From NCBI GenBank assembly GCA_029964075.1, contig CM057138.1, positions 6,380,932 to 6,444,931 on the forward strand: a stretch of DNA of 64,000 nt, given 5' to 3'. Of this stretch, positions 1-9,922 are shown piece by piece. This stretch comes from Patiria pectinifera (taxonomy: Eukaryota > Echinodermata > Asteroidea > Valvatida > Asterinidae). A program made the position numbers and the translations under genes. Numbering within the stretch: position 1 is the first letter of the stretch; each line of letters opens with the position of its first letter. Under the pieces are notes generated by a model that was given only the letters and a program-made list of their open reading frames with translations, made no database searches and was not told the origin of the DNA.

Positions 1-319
1 ACAGATAGGAGCTTCAAACATCTCAATCAGAAACCCAAGCAGTCTGCAATAAAAAAAAATACGGGCAAAGTTGGCAATCTATAACATTCACTTTTGTGTA
101 TAAGTGTTAAGAACGATCTTCATCAGTAATTACAAATTTCATAGCCGTGTCACAAGATTTCTCTATCGTTTCACATCAGCAAGTTTGAACATTATGGGCG
201 TCAAATGGCAGCCGCCATCTTGGAAGTACTTTGATCAGCGATGTGACACAAACAACATTTTGAAGTCTTGCGCATTTTTACATTGTAAGTGAAGCAGTGA
301 CGAATCCAGGGAGGTGCAG

Positions 320-454
320 AGGGGACATCGACCCATATATGGGTCGATGTGGCCAGCAGCCATATACTCACATGTGATCCACGGCCAGGATTCAAACCGT
401 GGTCACCTTGGTGAGAGGCAAGCGCTTTACGCACAAGCCACCCATGCCACCAAG
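320..454 (-). mobile_element. tRNA-derived SINE, family A, partial inverted copy
   Basis: The minus strand reads GGTGGCATGGGTGGCTTGTG with a degenerate B box (GGTTTGAATCC), matching the head of the copy at 545. An 18-bp palindromic ATCGACCCATATATGGGTCGAT lies at the broken end, around 327-348. Confidence 0.6.
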
Positions 455-544
455 ATGCTTAAATGTTTATAAGCTCTATATATATACAGCTTATAATCTG
501 GACTATTCTATACACAAGCAGACAGGCACAAGATGGTAGAAATT

Positions 545-900
545 GTGGTGGCATGGGTGGCTTGAGCGTCAAGCGTTCAGCTCTCACCACTGTACGGTGG
601 CCCTGGTTCGAATCCCGGCCTCGGACCATACATGCCATATGTGGGTAGCTCTGCGTTGGTTCTATCCTGGGCCACGAGGGTTTTTCTCCGGGCCCTCCAG
701 TTTTCCTCCCTCCAGAAAAATCAAACACTTTCGATCTCAGGCTGTGCTCCGTGGTCATACATGGGTCGATGTGGCCGGCAGCCATGGCCATAGGCGCCTT
801 TCTGTGCCAGCGGCCCGACCACGTTGAAGCCACGTCTTTCGCAATTCAGCTTCTCAACTGCGAGTAAGGATGATTAGCCTCCCAAATTATTATTATAATT
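545..900 (+). mobile_element. tRNA-derived SINE, family A, copy 1
   Basis: The tRNA-like head carries a B box (GGTTCGAATCCC at 604-615). A body follows (CCACGAGGGTTTTTCTCCGG, then GGCTGTGCTCCGTGGTCA) and it ends AAGGATGATTAGCCTCCCAA with an ATT-rich tail. A full second copy is at 34737-35047, and a partial minus-strand copy is at 320-454. Confidence 0.75.
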
Positions 901-904
901 ATTG

Positions 905-1600
905 TGTACATATACTTACATTAAATAAATGCCAGCCACGAGACACATTGGTGAAAAAGTAATGAAAGTGAGACAGCCCGTGATCGCACAAACTAAAAAT
1001 AAACAAATAACACCACAATATTATATTTCTGTTGGATGTCCATCGGTTATCAAATCCAAAATCTTGGCAATCAAATTTGTGTTCATTTTCTAATACATGG
1101 AAATATGCACATTTGTCAATCGAAAACATGATTTCTTTTCTCAAACCTAGTACTGTACATAAGTATACATGTATTCACTTAAAAAACAGTCACGTGCTAA
1201 ATCAAAAATGCATTCTTTTAATCCAATATGGCTGCCAACAAAACAAAAAACGATTTGAAATTTGATCGTTTCTGCACAATTTCTCTATATATTTGGGTTT
1301 GTTTTCCACTTCTTGCATAAGATTTCTTACACGTACATATCTCTTTATTCAAGCCAAATTTTGTTGCATTGGTGTTCTTCATAAAACGTTTTGAGACATG
1401 ATCACCAAATTAGATTTTTTGTAACCCCACCCCCCAAAAGAAGTAATAGCACCCCATTGAGGTGACCTGTATGCCCGCCAAGAATATCTTGGGTCACTCT
1501 GCCAAAGTTCTCAAGACTATATTTGATTCATCTTGTTGAAAGCACGCTCTAGTACTGCTGCAATGATTTGACACACGTGCCAGGGATTGGGATCTGGCCG
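905..1600. other. No gene seen
   Basis: AT-rich, with short open frames only. No motif or repeat end recognised apart from an A/C-run near 1425. Confidence 0.6.
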
Positions 1601-1602
1601 CA

Positions 1603-2105
1603 TTAACCCTAGCCCCTTGAGCACTTTTACTAGAAAGTATCCTAAATCCGCCACAATCCACCAATTTTTCATGCAAAAAAAATGTTGGTGTCCTGAGTCC
1701 ATCAGAATCCACCAGTGAGTCCATCAGAATCCACCAGTGTAGTACATGTGTACCTCGTACACACCAAACATATAGCCAATGAGTTAAACTGTTGAGATCC
1801 TGAATCCACCTAAGTCCCCCAACTGTTAATTATGGAGGTATCCTGAATCCATCAAAATCCTACAGTACCGCTAGGCTTACTGTCCTGAATCAATCAAAAT
1901 CCCCAAACTGCTCAATATGGAGGTATCCTGAATCCATCAATATGGAGGTATCCTGAATCCATCAAAATCCTACAGTACCGCTAGGCTTACTGTCCTAAAT
2001 CAATTAAAATCCCCCAACGTTTTCAATATGGAGGTATTCTGAATCCGCCGAAATCCTCCACAACAGGGGTGTGGATTTTGAAAGATTCAGGTACATTAGG
2101 GTTAA
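1603..2105. mobile_element. piggyBac-like MITE (TTAA + CCCTAR ends) with internal repeats
   Basis: Begins TTAACCCTAGCC and ends ACATTAGGGTTAA: TTAA target duplications and short CCCTAA-type inverted ends, as in piggyBac. The inside is a mosaic of degenerate GAATCCATCAAAATCC units, including two near-identical stretches (GCTAGGCTTACTGTCCT at about 1870 and 1983). Confidence 0.65.
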
Positions 2106-2646
2106 ACAATTTAAACCAAATCCAACTTCGCACCAAGACTCGTAAGGAACCAACTTTGCAATACGGCAAATAAAAATTTGAAAACCTTGAAAAATTTCCA
2201 TCAATAAAACAATGGCATTTAACTTCACTTTATGATTATTTTTGTTTGACTTACTTATGCCAGCAACCGCTGCAGTTGCACGAATTGTAAATGATGTGCA
2301 TTTTCCAGGCCCTTCAGCTTGCCTCGAGACCTGCTGACTCTGTGGTGGTGCTCCAGACATGATCCTGACCTACACGTAGTCTGTGAAGAAATAATCCAGA
2401 GGATGAACAGACCTATACAACGATCATACACCCGACAGTAATATAGGCTTTGCCATAAACAAAATGTTCAATGGTTTACAGGACATCCAAATTTCACCAA
2501 AAAGGAAACAAGTGTGTGTTTGACTTGTTCAGTTGTTGTACAGGAAAACAGGCCGAATAATGTTGGCGAGAAAGAGTGTTTCTTTTTCAGCAACTTATTG
2601 TGTAGGGCCTTGGATACGGACTGTAGTCGGTATACTGGCTCTAGAC

Positions 2647-3351
2647 TAGACCCGTGAACGTGGCGTTGTATACAACGCCACGCGCTTCCCTCGGGTAAAT
2701 ACAAGCGAAAGCATTCTATCTTTTGATCCGCTACACATAACCACGTATAATTTTGCCCATAGGTAAATCACTTACTTATTGAGCTTCCTGTGAATTTACG
2801 CGAGTGTCGAATCTGTCATTGCCAAGAAATTTGATGTAAAGTACGGCACAACTTTGTCACAACGAATGTTTTCAAAATGATCAGAAAATCATCATCAGAC
2901 AGGCATGACACTCTGGTACCCCGAGTTCCGCATGCGCAAAACGGTAGGAGTATCACCAGTGAGTGGGTACCCGACTAACCGTCTTACATGGCAGGATGAC
3001 CGTAATATCATATAAAATTCTGCTAAATCCACTTCGAAAGTCTGCCAAATCACCCAGTATATATCCATTGTGCAAGGGTTTGTTTCAGGGATCTTTCAAA
3101 AAATGAAGGTTTTTCAAACCAAATGTGCTATTTTTCTCTAATCTTTTTCATTTTCCTTCATCTTCATAATTCTGCCGAAAAAATATTCTGCTGATTTTCT
3201 GTACAACTCATTTTTGTATGCAAATATTCTGTCAAATGTAGCCGAAATTCGGCTAGAACGGTCACTTTATCTTAGTAACCGCGGATCACAATAGAGTGTT
3301 TTTACTGAAGACTGAAGCGTGGCTATGTATATAGCCACGTTCACGGGTCTA
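2647..3351. mobile_element. 705-bp TIR element with 9-bp target duplication (MULE-like)
   Basis: Termini TAGACCCGTGAACGTGGC / GCCACGTTCACGGGTCTA are perfect 18-bp inverted repeats, each followed inside by a small palindrome. GCTCTAGAC flanks both ends exactly (2638-2646, 3352-3360). Nine-base duplications suggest a Mutator-like element; no transposase is seen. A GGTGACC-type MITE lies within it. Confidence 0.75.
2988..3274. mobile_element. hAT-like MITE (GGTGACC family), shortened copy
   Basis: GGATGACCGTAATATC at the left and TAGAACGGTCACT at the right, with AATTCTGCTAAATCC, TCTGCCAAAT and ATTCTGTCAAATG inside, as in the copies at 51073 and 53454. It sits inside a larger TIR element (2647-3351). 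Confidence 0.6.
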
Positions 3352-3444
3352 GCTCTAGACCTGAAATGGGCGTCAATCGGTGGGGGCCGTGGGGCACAAG
3401 TCCCCCCCCCCCCCACTTTTTAAAGTGGGAGATATAGTCGTGTT

Positions 3445-4048
3445 CCCTAACGTGGCGCACTTCGAAGCTTACCTAACTTTCCTCGTGTAGTGTTGCCAAA
3501 CCTCTTTGTTGATAAACCTCAAATTCATGCAGTGAAATACTGGTACTTTTACCTTTTTAATGCTTGCTATTTAACCTCTGTGAACAATTTCGGTTTCATA
3601 AAATTTAATCCGAAATGCAAAAACGGTCACGTCCGGAAATTGGGCACAAATTGGCAGAGTGTTCCCTAACGTGGCGCACTTGAATAAATCTCAGAAAATT
3701 CCAAATTAACATTTAAGAATTTCTGTAAACTTGATAAATTCTGATAAATCGTTATTATCTTTACTTACAAACCCAGCCAGATGTTTGTCAGAAAATTCTT
3801 TTCTTATTTTTCGGGGCATTTTCAAAGGGCTCACTTTGCACTTGAAAATAAAATCGGAAAATCACGCCAAAATAATTTTTTCTTTTATCTTTGTAACGGG
3901 TAAATAAAATCGCGATTTATGAACGGGAGTGTTTAGAACTTGATGAAATTTCACTTTCTGTGAAATTTCAGTTAAAACTTTTGCTCTAGCTAGGCGCTAC
4001 AGGCGAAAAATAAAAGTGCGCCACGTTAGGGGCCGCGCCACGTTAGGG
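3445..4048. mobile_element. Inverted-repeat element with doubled ends
   Basis: CCCTAACGTGGCGCACTT occurs at 3445 and 3664. Its inverse AAGTGCGCCACGTTAGGG ends at 4031, and a second GCCACGTTAGGG ends at 4048. The two extra termini suggest nested or partly duplicated copies. The interior is AT-rich without a coding frame. Confidence 0.6.
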
Positions 4049-4514
4049 TACATCAACAATATATTGTTAGCCCCCTCCCCCCACCTTTTTCGTCCCCGAA
4101 TAAAAATTGTAGCCTATACGATTCTACCGCTCAGACTAGCTGATTCAATGACTGCAAACTCGAAAATGATGTTTAAATGGTAATCTTTTGCTAAAACAAA
4201 TTGGTTAAATTGGTCAGAAATTGCCTCAGATCGCACCACCTGACCACAGAGCGTCTAGAATCTAAATTTTTCGGGCCCTTATAAAAGGGGCTCGAACTGT
4301 CCCCCTCCCTCACTTTTTTGTCTCCAAATAAAAATTGCAGCCTATATATGATTCTATAGCTCAGAATAGCTGATTCAATGACTCCAAACTCGAAAATGAT
4401 GCTTAAACTCATAATCTTCCCTCCGTAAATAAGACGGAGGGCACGGTCAGGGAGTCCAGTCGCCAGTCATGCCAGTATAAAGTGGCCACAGAATGGGGCT
4501 AGGTCTAGGCCCTA

Positions 4515-4585
4515 CCTACTCCTAGAACTATGAGGCTCCACGTAGTGGAGCCCACTACGTGGAGCCTCATAGTTCTAGGAGTAGG
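4515..4585. repeat. Perfect palindrome, 34-bp arms and 3-base spacer
   Basis: The left arm CCTACTCCTAGAACTATGAG / GCTCCACGTAGTGG is followed by AGC and the exact reverse complement. It could extrude as a cruciform. No flanking duplication seen. Confidence 0.85.
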
Positions 4586-5504
4586 CCCTACCAACCTGCC
4601 AACATCTGTACATGTACGTTACGAATTACGAGATCATGGATATGGAGAAAGTCACTAACCTAACTCACTTACACACTGCACTGTATCAAATATTTTGAAA
4701 GTTTCAACCATCGACTCCAAACTTCAGGCCTTCAATATGGCTTCATCACACACATATACTAACAGTAATGATCACATGCATGTCATGCATGTAGCCCTAC
4801 AATAAACTTGGTTTTTTACGTCAGCTGAGGAACAGATGATGATGATGACAACATTACTGGTACCCCAAGTACATAAACTGGTTTCCGCCTCTAAAAACTC
4901 ACTGCTAGTCACGTCAGTGGCTAGTGGTCTCTATTAAAAAATAATAGACTGGTTCCGACCACTCTTTGCGTGACCTTTTTGCGGATGCATCAAAACTGTA
5001 TGAAGCGCCATGTATGACAAAGCGAAAACTTCGTTTATTCGATATTTAGGGTGCATGGTTGTCAAACCCCGACTTACTTATTTATTTTCGTCTCCGATTC
5101 GGTTTTAGACGTACTATTAGTTTCGCTATGGATAGCTAGAACCGGAGACGGAGACCAACAGTTGTTTTTTTTTCCTCAAAAATTAATATTGTTGGGCGCG
5201 ATCGGCGGAGCATCGCTATCATGAGATCGCGCTGCGCTATCATGAGATATGTTGTTCGCGCAAGCATCGGTCGATCGCGCCCTGCAGAGGGGCGGTGAGT
5301 ACGAGTGCACAGCGGGCGCGATCAAGCATCATGCATGGCCGGCTCGTGATCAGTCGATTAAGGTACTTGTCCAATTTGCGGAGCAATTGGTGGCTGATTT
5401 TCTGGAAGGAGCACTCAAAAAGACAATAAGTAGTGATATCATCAGACATCGAGCCACACAACGATCTAGCATGCAAATTTTATGCGACCCCGGCCGCGCG
5501 CGCC

Positions 5505-5720
5505 AGCCAATCGGAGTCGACTTTAGTGACGTCATCATCTTTGGACGACATCCATGTTGGGAATCTATGGCCGCGCCCACTTCAAAATCTAAGCTCACAG
5601 TCCACATTTCTGTACCGAGATAGTCCAACAGGGCGGTGTGTACAGTATAGAAGCAGTAGAAGAAGCAGAGCCGCGCGCAGCCAATCGGAGTCGACTTTAG
5701 AAATCGTGACGTCATTCTGA
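5505..5720. promoter_or_regulatory. Duplicated CCAAT plus CRE-like motif pair
   Basis: AGCCAATCGGAGTCGACTTT is followed by TGACGTCAT at 5508-5537 and again at 5680-5716, in a GC-rich stretch (GGCCGCGCGCGCC). CCAAT (NF-Y) and TGACGTCA (CRE) pairs mark promoters of some genes, but no gene is recognised downstream. It may be a tandem duplication within a repeat. Confidence 0.35.
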
Positions 5721-6257
5721 TCGGCAATGCGGACTAAGCTGTGGATTGGTCAATTTGGATACCATGTTTTTGTAATAAAACAATGGATTACGAAAGACTG
5801 TCGAAGGCGCCTGCTGAATAGTCACGGTCAGAATAGATGAAGATCCACGCAGTCTTGTTTTGCATAATTAATCGCTGAATCTGCTCGCATCATAGACCCT
5901 GACTGCATGTGCAAGGGTATATTCCTAAGTCATAAGTAACTCGTTTCCACTCGTTTAAGTCTTATGCACAAAGCATCCGGCGTCTGTGGTTTTCTACTTG
6001 ACCTGGACCATAATTCGCGAGTTTGTTTCCGAGTCAAATTATGACAATTCAAAAGGGTCTTAAACGAATTGACGGTTGCACTTCAGGGACGACACAATTA
6101 TAGTGAAACGTTTCCGTGAATAAGTATGAGAATGTTTGAGTTCTTCAAATCGAGGCGCGCACTTATGCCAAGCGCGTGTTCACTATATAATTTTTATTCA
6201 CATATATACTGGCAATTAATGAGGTCACTGGTGCACGTCTATGCGCCCCGAGTGACT

Positions 6258-6316
6258 GTGAGTGACCAGAATTTGCAGAAGAGGGTTCTATTTATGACCC
6301 TCTTCTGGTCACTCAC
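6258..6316. repeat. Imperfect hairpin
   Basis: GTGAGTGACCAGAA and GAAGAGGGT pair with ACCCTCTTC and TTCTGGTCACTCAC around a short loop. It lies in a 179-codon open frame (6126-6665) that I do not consider a gene. Confidence 0.6.
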
Positions 6317-7275
6317 AGGCCCGATAGTCGCGCACAACAACGGACAAAAACCAACGTTCCAGACGATTTGCATTCATGTACCCACGTCGTGTATCGACCT
6401 CCCACCTATTGTCCCTCTTTTGTGTGTACTTTTTAGGAAGACTTCCATATGTTTTGTTCACGACCCCACTCGCGGACGTTATTGTTTTCTTTTGTTCTCC
6501 AGCATTTATCGTCCACGGTTTGAATACCTGAACATGACTGTCCACACGGTGTGTATAGTTTTATACAGAGCAAATGACCTTCACTCCCCACACACAAGTC
6601 ACTGGTCATTTGGCATTGAAACTTTCTCAGTACAATCAAGTTACTTGACCATTGTTTTAAGGTAATATTACTCATTCATGGTTATCTTTCTGAGAATCAA
6701 GAAAGCAAAGACATGACTAAGTTCTCCCATGCTTAAGCATTACTTATTCCAAAGACATCTTGTTTTCCACCAGTATAACTACTGCCCCGTGAGCAGTTCC
6801 TCATTCTATTTCATTCAACCCGTTCATTCAATTTCAGCTACTATCAGTTCAACTCATTTATTGATTTATCATTGTCTCAGTTCGCTTTAACCAGTCTAGT
6901 TAATCAATGCATATTAAGATATTGTTGTGGACTAAATGGTCACGGTAAACACAGTCCTCGTATCAATCAAAGAATTGTGTATCGACTTATCCATTCCCCA
7001 ACAAGGCCTACATTTTCAGGTAGAAAATATGATGACCATTAGTGTAAAGATGTAAAGAACTCGTTTCCCGCGCGTGATGGGCTTTAAATTTAATCGTCAA
7101 CGAAAAGTGATGCACTATCATAGCCATTCCTGCAAGATCGATCGAATGGCGTAAAGGCATTCCTACATGTATACATGATCCTCAAACTTTGTTTGTGCAC
7201 AAACCTTATCAGTCGGCCGATCACACTCAATTGACTTCGGCAAAACCGCAAGCCTCATCATAAAGAATAAGTTAA

Positions 7276-7877
7276 CCGGACCAACTTTTACGAGAGTGTG
7301 TTCCTAATGGTACAGTGGTCATCTCGCTACTAGTACTAGTGGTGGGGCTTTCAAAAAGAACTTTTCCAAATGGGAAAGACACTTTGGAAATATCCAATCA
7401 GTTTGGATATTATGCTTCATGAATTTCTGAATAAACGAGCACATTTTTAAACAGTATTGAATTACTATTACATTTTAATTTTTTTCGGAGTGGTTGGCGG
7501 GGGTTAGACAGACGATATATCCGAATGGCGCAATTAGACCGACAGCGGGTGCAATAAATTTGCGATTAATTAGGGTTCAGAAAATTTCTACGCGAGTCAT
7601 TTGCATGAAAAGGGCCTCCACAATTTTTTTATAAAAAAAAAACCGTGTCTAGTTTTAAAAAAAATCGGTGGAATCGTGCGAATGTAGCCGAGGATCGTCT
7701 CCCTAGGTTTTGGGCTATTATCTAAGAGCAGATTTGATCAAATTACGTTCGAAAAATGGGTCCTATTTGCACGAGAAAATATAGGGATTGCCATTGGTAA
7801 ACTTTGGCTGCACGCAGGCTTAGCCATCACCATTGCTCGATACCATTACTAGCACACTCTCGTAAAAAATGGTCCGG
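7276..7877. mobile_element. TIR element CCGGACCA, about 600 bp
   Basis: CCGGACCAACTTTTACGAGA / GTGTG at the left matches CACACTCTCGTAAAAAATGG / TCCGG at the right (imperfect). A flanking sequence of about 100 bases (CTTATCAGTCGGCC to AATAAGTTAACCGGACCAAC) is present both before (7206-7290) and after (7918-8006), so insertion and local duplication are combined. Confidence 0.55.
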
Positions 7878-8169
7878 CAACCATTCTACACAAAACCCCA
7901 AGCGCCGTGTATAAACCTTATCAGTCGGCCCGACCACATGCTAACTCAATAGACTTCGGCAAAACCTCAAGCCTCATCATAAAGAATAAGTTAACCGGAC
8001 CAACTGTGTTCCTAATGTGGGTACCCGTTCGTGAACATTCCCGGCCAGCTGATCGTACCCACCAACTGCCGTGATGAACCAATACTGGCGCGATTTATAT
8101 ATGCTTGCGCAAACAATAGTTTGCAGCTAGGCGCAGCGCAATCAGAAGATCGCGCCGATACACTGCTCA

Positions 8170-8260
8170 CGCACTACAAGGAAATAGAGGCATGATGGGC
8201 GTTCCATACATAGCTAGCAGTGTGACAATGGCGGTTGATGACGATGGAAGTGTGTTGGTA
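8170..8260 (+). promoter_or_regulatory. Alternative candidate first exon of Roquin or of an unknown transcript
   Basis: The sequence around 8226 (ACAATGGCGGTTGATG) is a strong YY1-like / initiator-proximal motif. It opens a ten-codon reading frame (MAVDDDGSVL) that runs into a plausible donor, TTG|GTAATT, at 8260/8261. If joined to the acceptor at 9547/9548 it would make a short upstream ORF that ends at once and leaves the Roquin start at 9571 intact. This is an inference from motifs only. Confidence 0.25.
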
Positions 8261-8921
8261 ATTATAAAGTTACATTTTTATTTTTCATGGGCTTTGGTTA
8301 AGCACTATCAGTCTCAAGGTATGCTGGATTTTTTTTTTATTGCAGCATGAAAAACCAACACGATGTAGGTTAAGGAATTAGAATAGCTTGCATCGCTATG
8401 CTCTAGTGCGGCTGGTGGGGAGGAGGTCTAGTTTACTTTTGAATTTGAGACACATCATCATTTTTTGCATGTTCATTTGCATATGATGTAGGCCTATACA
8501 CCACCATGTATTGAGTGGTACGGTAGGCTACCTGGCTATGACCGGATCTGCATGGGTTTTCTCAGTTCCTTCCTGTGGCTGTGACCGTGACTGAGTGTGG
8601 TCGGCTGTGATGTGGCGCACATTGAATTTTGTCACTAGATTATGCCGGATCCGGCTTTAGGCAAAAACTAAACAAGGAAAAAATGTTGCATCCTGATGCC
8701 ACTTTTTTTCATCATATATCCTCAGACCCCCTAAAGCTACGCAGTCCTTTTTCTACGCACTCGCCTTCAATTTGTGTGTGACGACACGCGCGTATGCAAG
8801 CGTTACCTGCGCAGAAAATGGAGGGTCGAGGATAGATATAGGCCTATAGGCCTAGGCGATTATCTTAACGAAGGTCAGTCATTGCAGAAATGTTGAAAAG
8901 ACATGAATCTTGGACTGAGAT

Positions 8922-9202
8922 TTATTTATTTATTATTAATTATCAAAGTATCAGTGGTAATAAACCAAGGATTCCTCAAAAGCGCCCTAGCATGCCTAGG
9001 CGCTGTAAGCCTGAAAAAAACCTGTGGAGAGAAGACAATTACAGTTTTAGAGGTGGGAGGAAAAGCCCTGAAGAATATTCTGGGGAAAACCCACGGAATC
9101 AGGTAGGGACTGAAAACCCAATCCACATATTGGCCCGGGCGGGATTCGAACCCGGGTCATAGCGATGGAAGGCGAGGAAAGTACCGCTACGCCAACCTGA
9201 TT
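8922..9202 (-). mobile_element. tRNA-derived SINE, family B, copy 1
   Basis: On the minus strand, a tRNA-like head (GTTGGCGTAGCGGTACTTTC) with B box GGGTTCGAATCCC is followed by a body containing TTTTCCCCAGAATATTCTTC and TTTTCCTCCCACCTCTAAAA, ending in an ATT-rich tail. The apparent open frame here comes from the SINE body, not a gene. Confidence 0.75.
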
Positions 9203-9409
9203 TAGTGGGAAGCATTTTAAATTTGGTTAGAAAATACTTTGAAAATGCACGCAAAGTTCTCCATAGACTTTGTACACAACCAAAGAAGTGGCGTCTGGAT
9301 ACAACATTCTCTCTGCTACGTGTAACTTAGTGCTAGGCCGAGTAAAAAAATTAAATACATTGTTTTTGTAGGCCTAGTTTCTCGTTCGGGCTTTTTGAAC
9401 AATAACATG

Positions 9410-9570
9410 GCTGATTTTCCAAGATGGCAGACGGGTTTTTCGATTTTCTCGACTCTCTTGCAGATACTTGTAACTTGGCTCTACATGTATGTAATTTTTC
9501 TGCTATTACATGTTACCAAGCAATGAATTCCTTTGACTGTTTTACAGGGATGCTGATGCAATAAGACAGG
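9410..9570 (+). promoter_or_regulatory. Candidate 5' UTR / promoter-proximal region of Roquin
   Basis: The string ACATGGCTGATTTTCC is followed by AAGATGGCAG (9423-9432), which resembles the YY1-type ATGGC element often found near TATA-less start sites. A 3' splice site (polypyrimidine tract ending TTTTACAG at 9547) precedes 23 bases of 5' UTR and the start codon at 9571. A possible donor (GTATGT at about 9487) would make a very short 61-base 5' UTR intron; alternatively the first exon lies further upstream, for example near 8260. No transcript data are available to decide. Confidence 0.35.
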
Positions 9571-9922
9571 ATGCCGATCCAAGCACCACAGTGGACCGAG
9601 TTTCTCTCGTGTCCGGTTTGCTACAACGAGTTCGATGAGAGCGTCCGGCGGCCCATCAGCCTCGGCTGCGGGCACACCGTCTGCAAGATGTGCCTGGGCC
9701 AGCTGCATCGCAAGCAGTGTCCGTTCGACCAGACCGAAATCACACGCGACATTGATGAGTTGCCGGCCAACTATGCCTTACTGCAACTGGTCGGGGCTGA
9801 GCTGGCTCAAGACCAGGAAGACAGATTACCGAGATCCATTGTGAATGGATACCTGAGGCATTACGCGGCTGCCAAGAGCTGTGTGGAAGATCTTGCTTGG
9901 TACCTTAAACCCTTAGGCAAAG
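9571..9922 (+). CDS. RC3H1: Roquin coding exon 1: RING finger and start of N-terminal HEPN
   Basis: Residues 1-117. RING ligands C14, C17, C33, H35, C38, C41, C50 and D53 are all present; the final Asp in place of Cys is characteristic of Roquins. The following block ending LAWYLKPL matches the start of the helical HEPN segment of vertebrate Roquin. The donor AAAG|GTATGT leaves phase 1. Confidence 0.95.

Larger units (their letters stand above)
4590..7200. other. Intergenic, no gene seen
   Basis: Apart from the CCAAT/CRE pair and one hairpin, only short open frames. There is a local direct repeat GCTATCATGAGAT at 5213 and 5233. The 179-codon frame at 6126-6665 has no recognisable domain and spans the hairpin. 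Confidence 0.55.

Noticed and set aside
6126-6665. 179-codon open frame
   Set aside because: No recognisable domain, mixed hydrophobic/Cys composition, contains a hairpin, and the neighbourhood has no splice or promoter support.
9061-9202. tRNA gene suggested by the B box GGGATTCGAACCCGGG
   Set aside because: The head is attached to a SINE body that recurs at 34318-34595, so it is a SINE head and not a tRNA gene.
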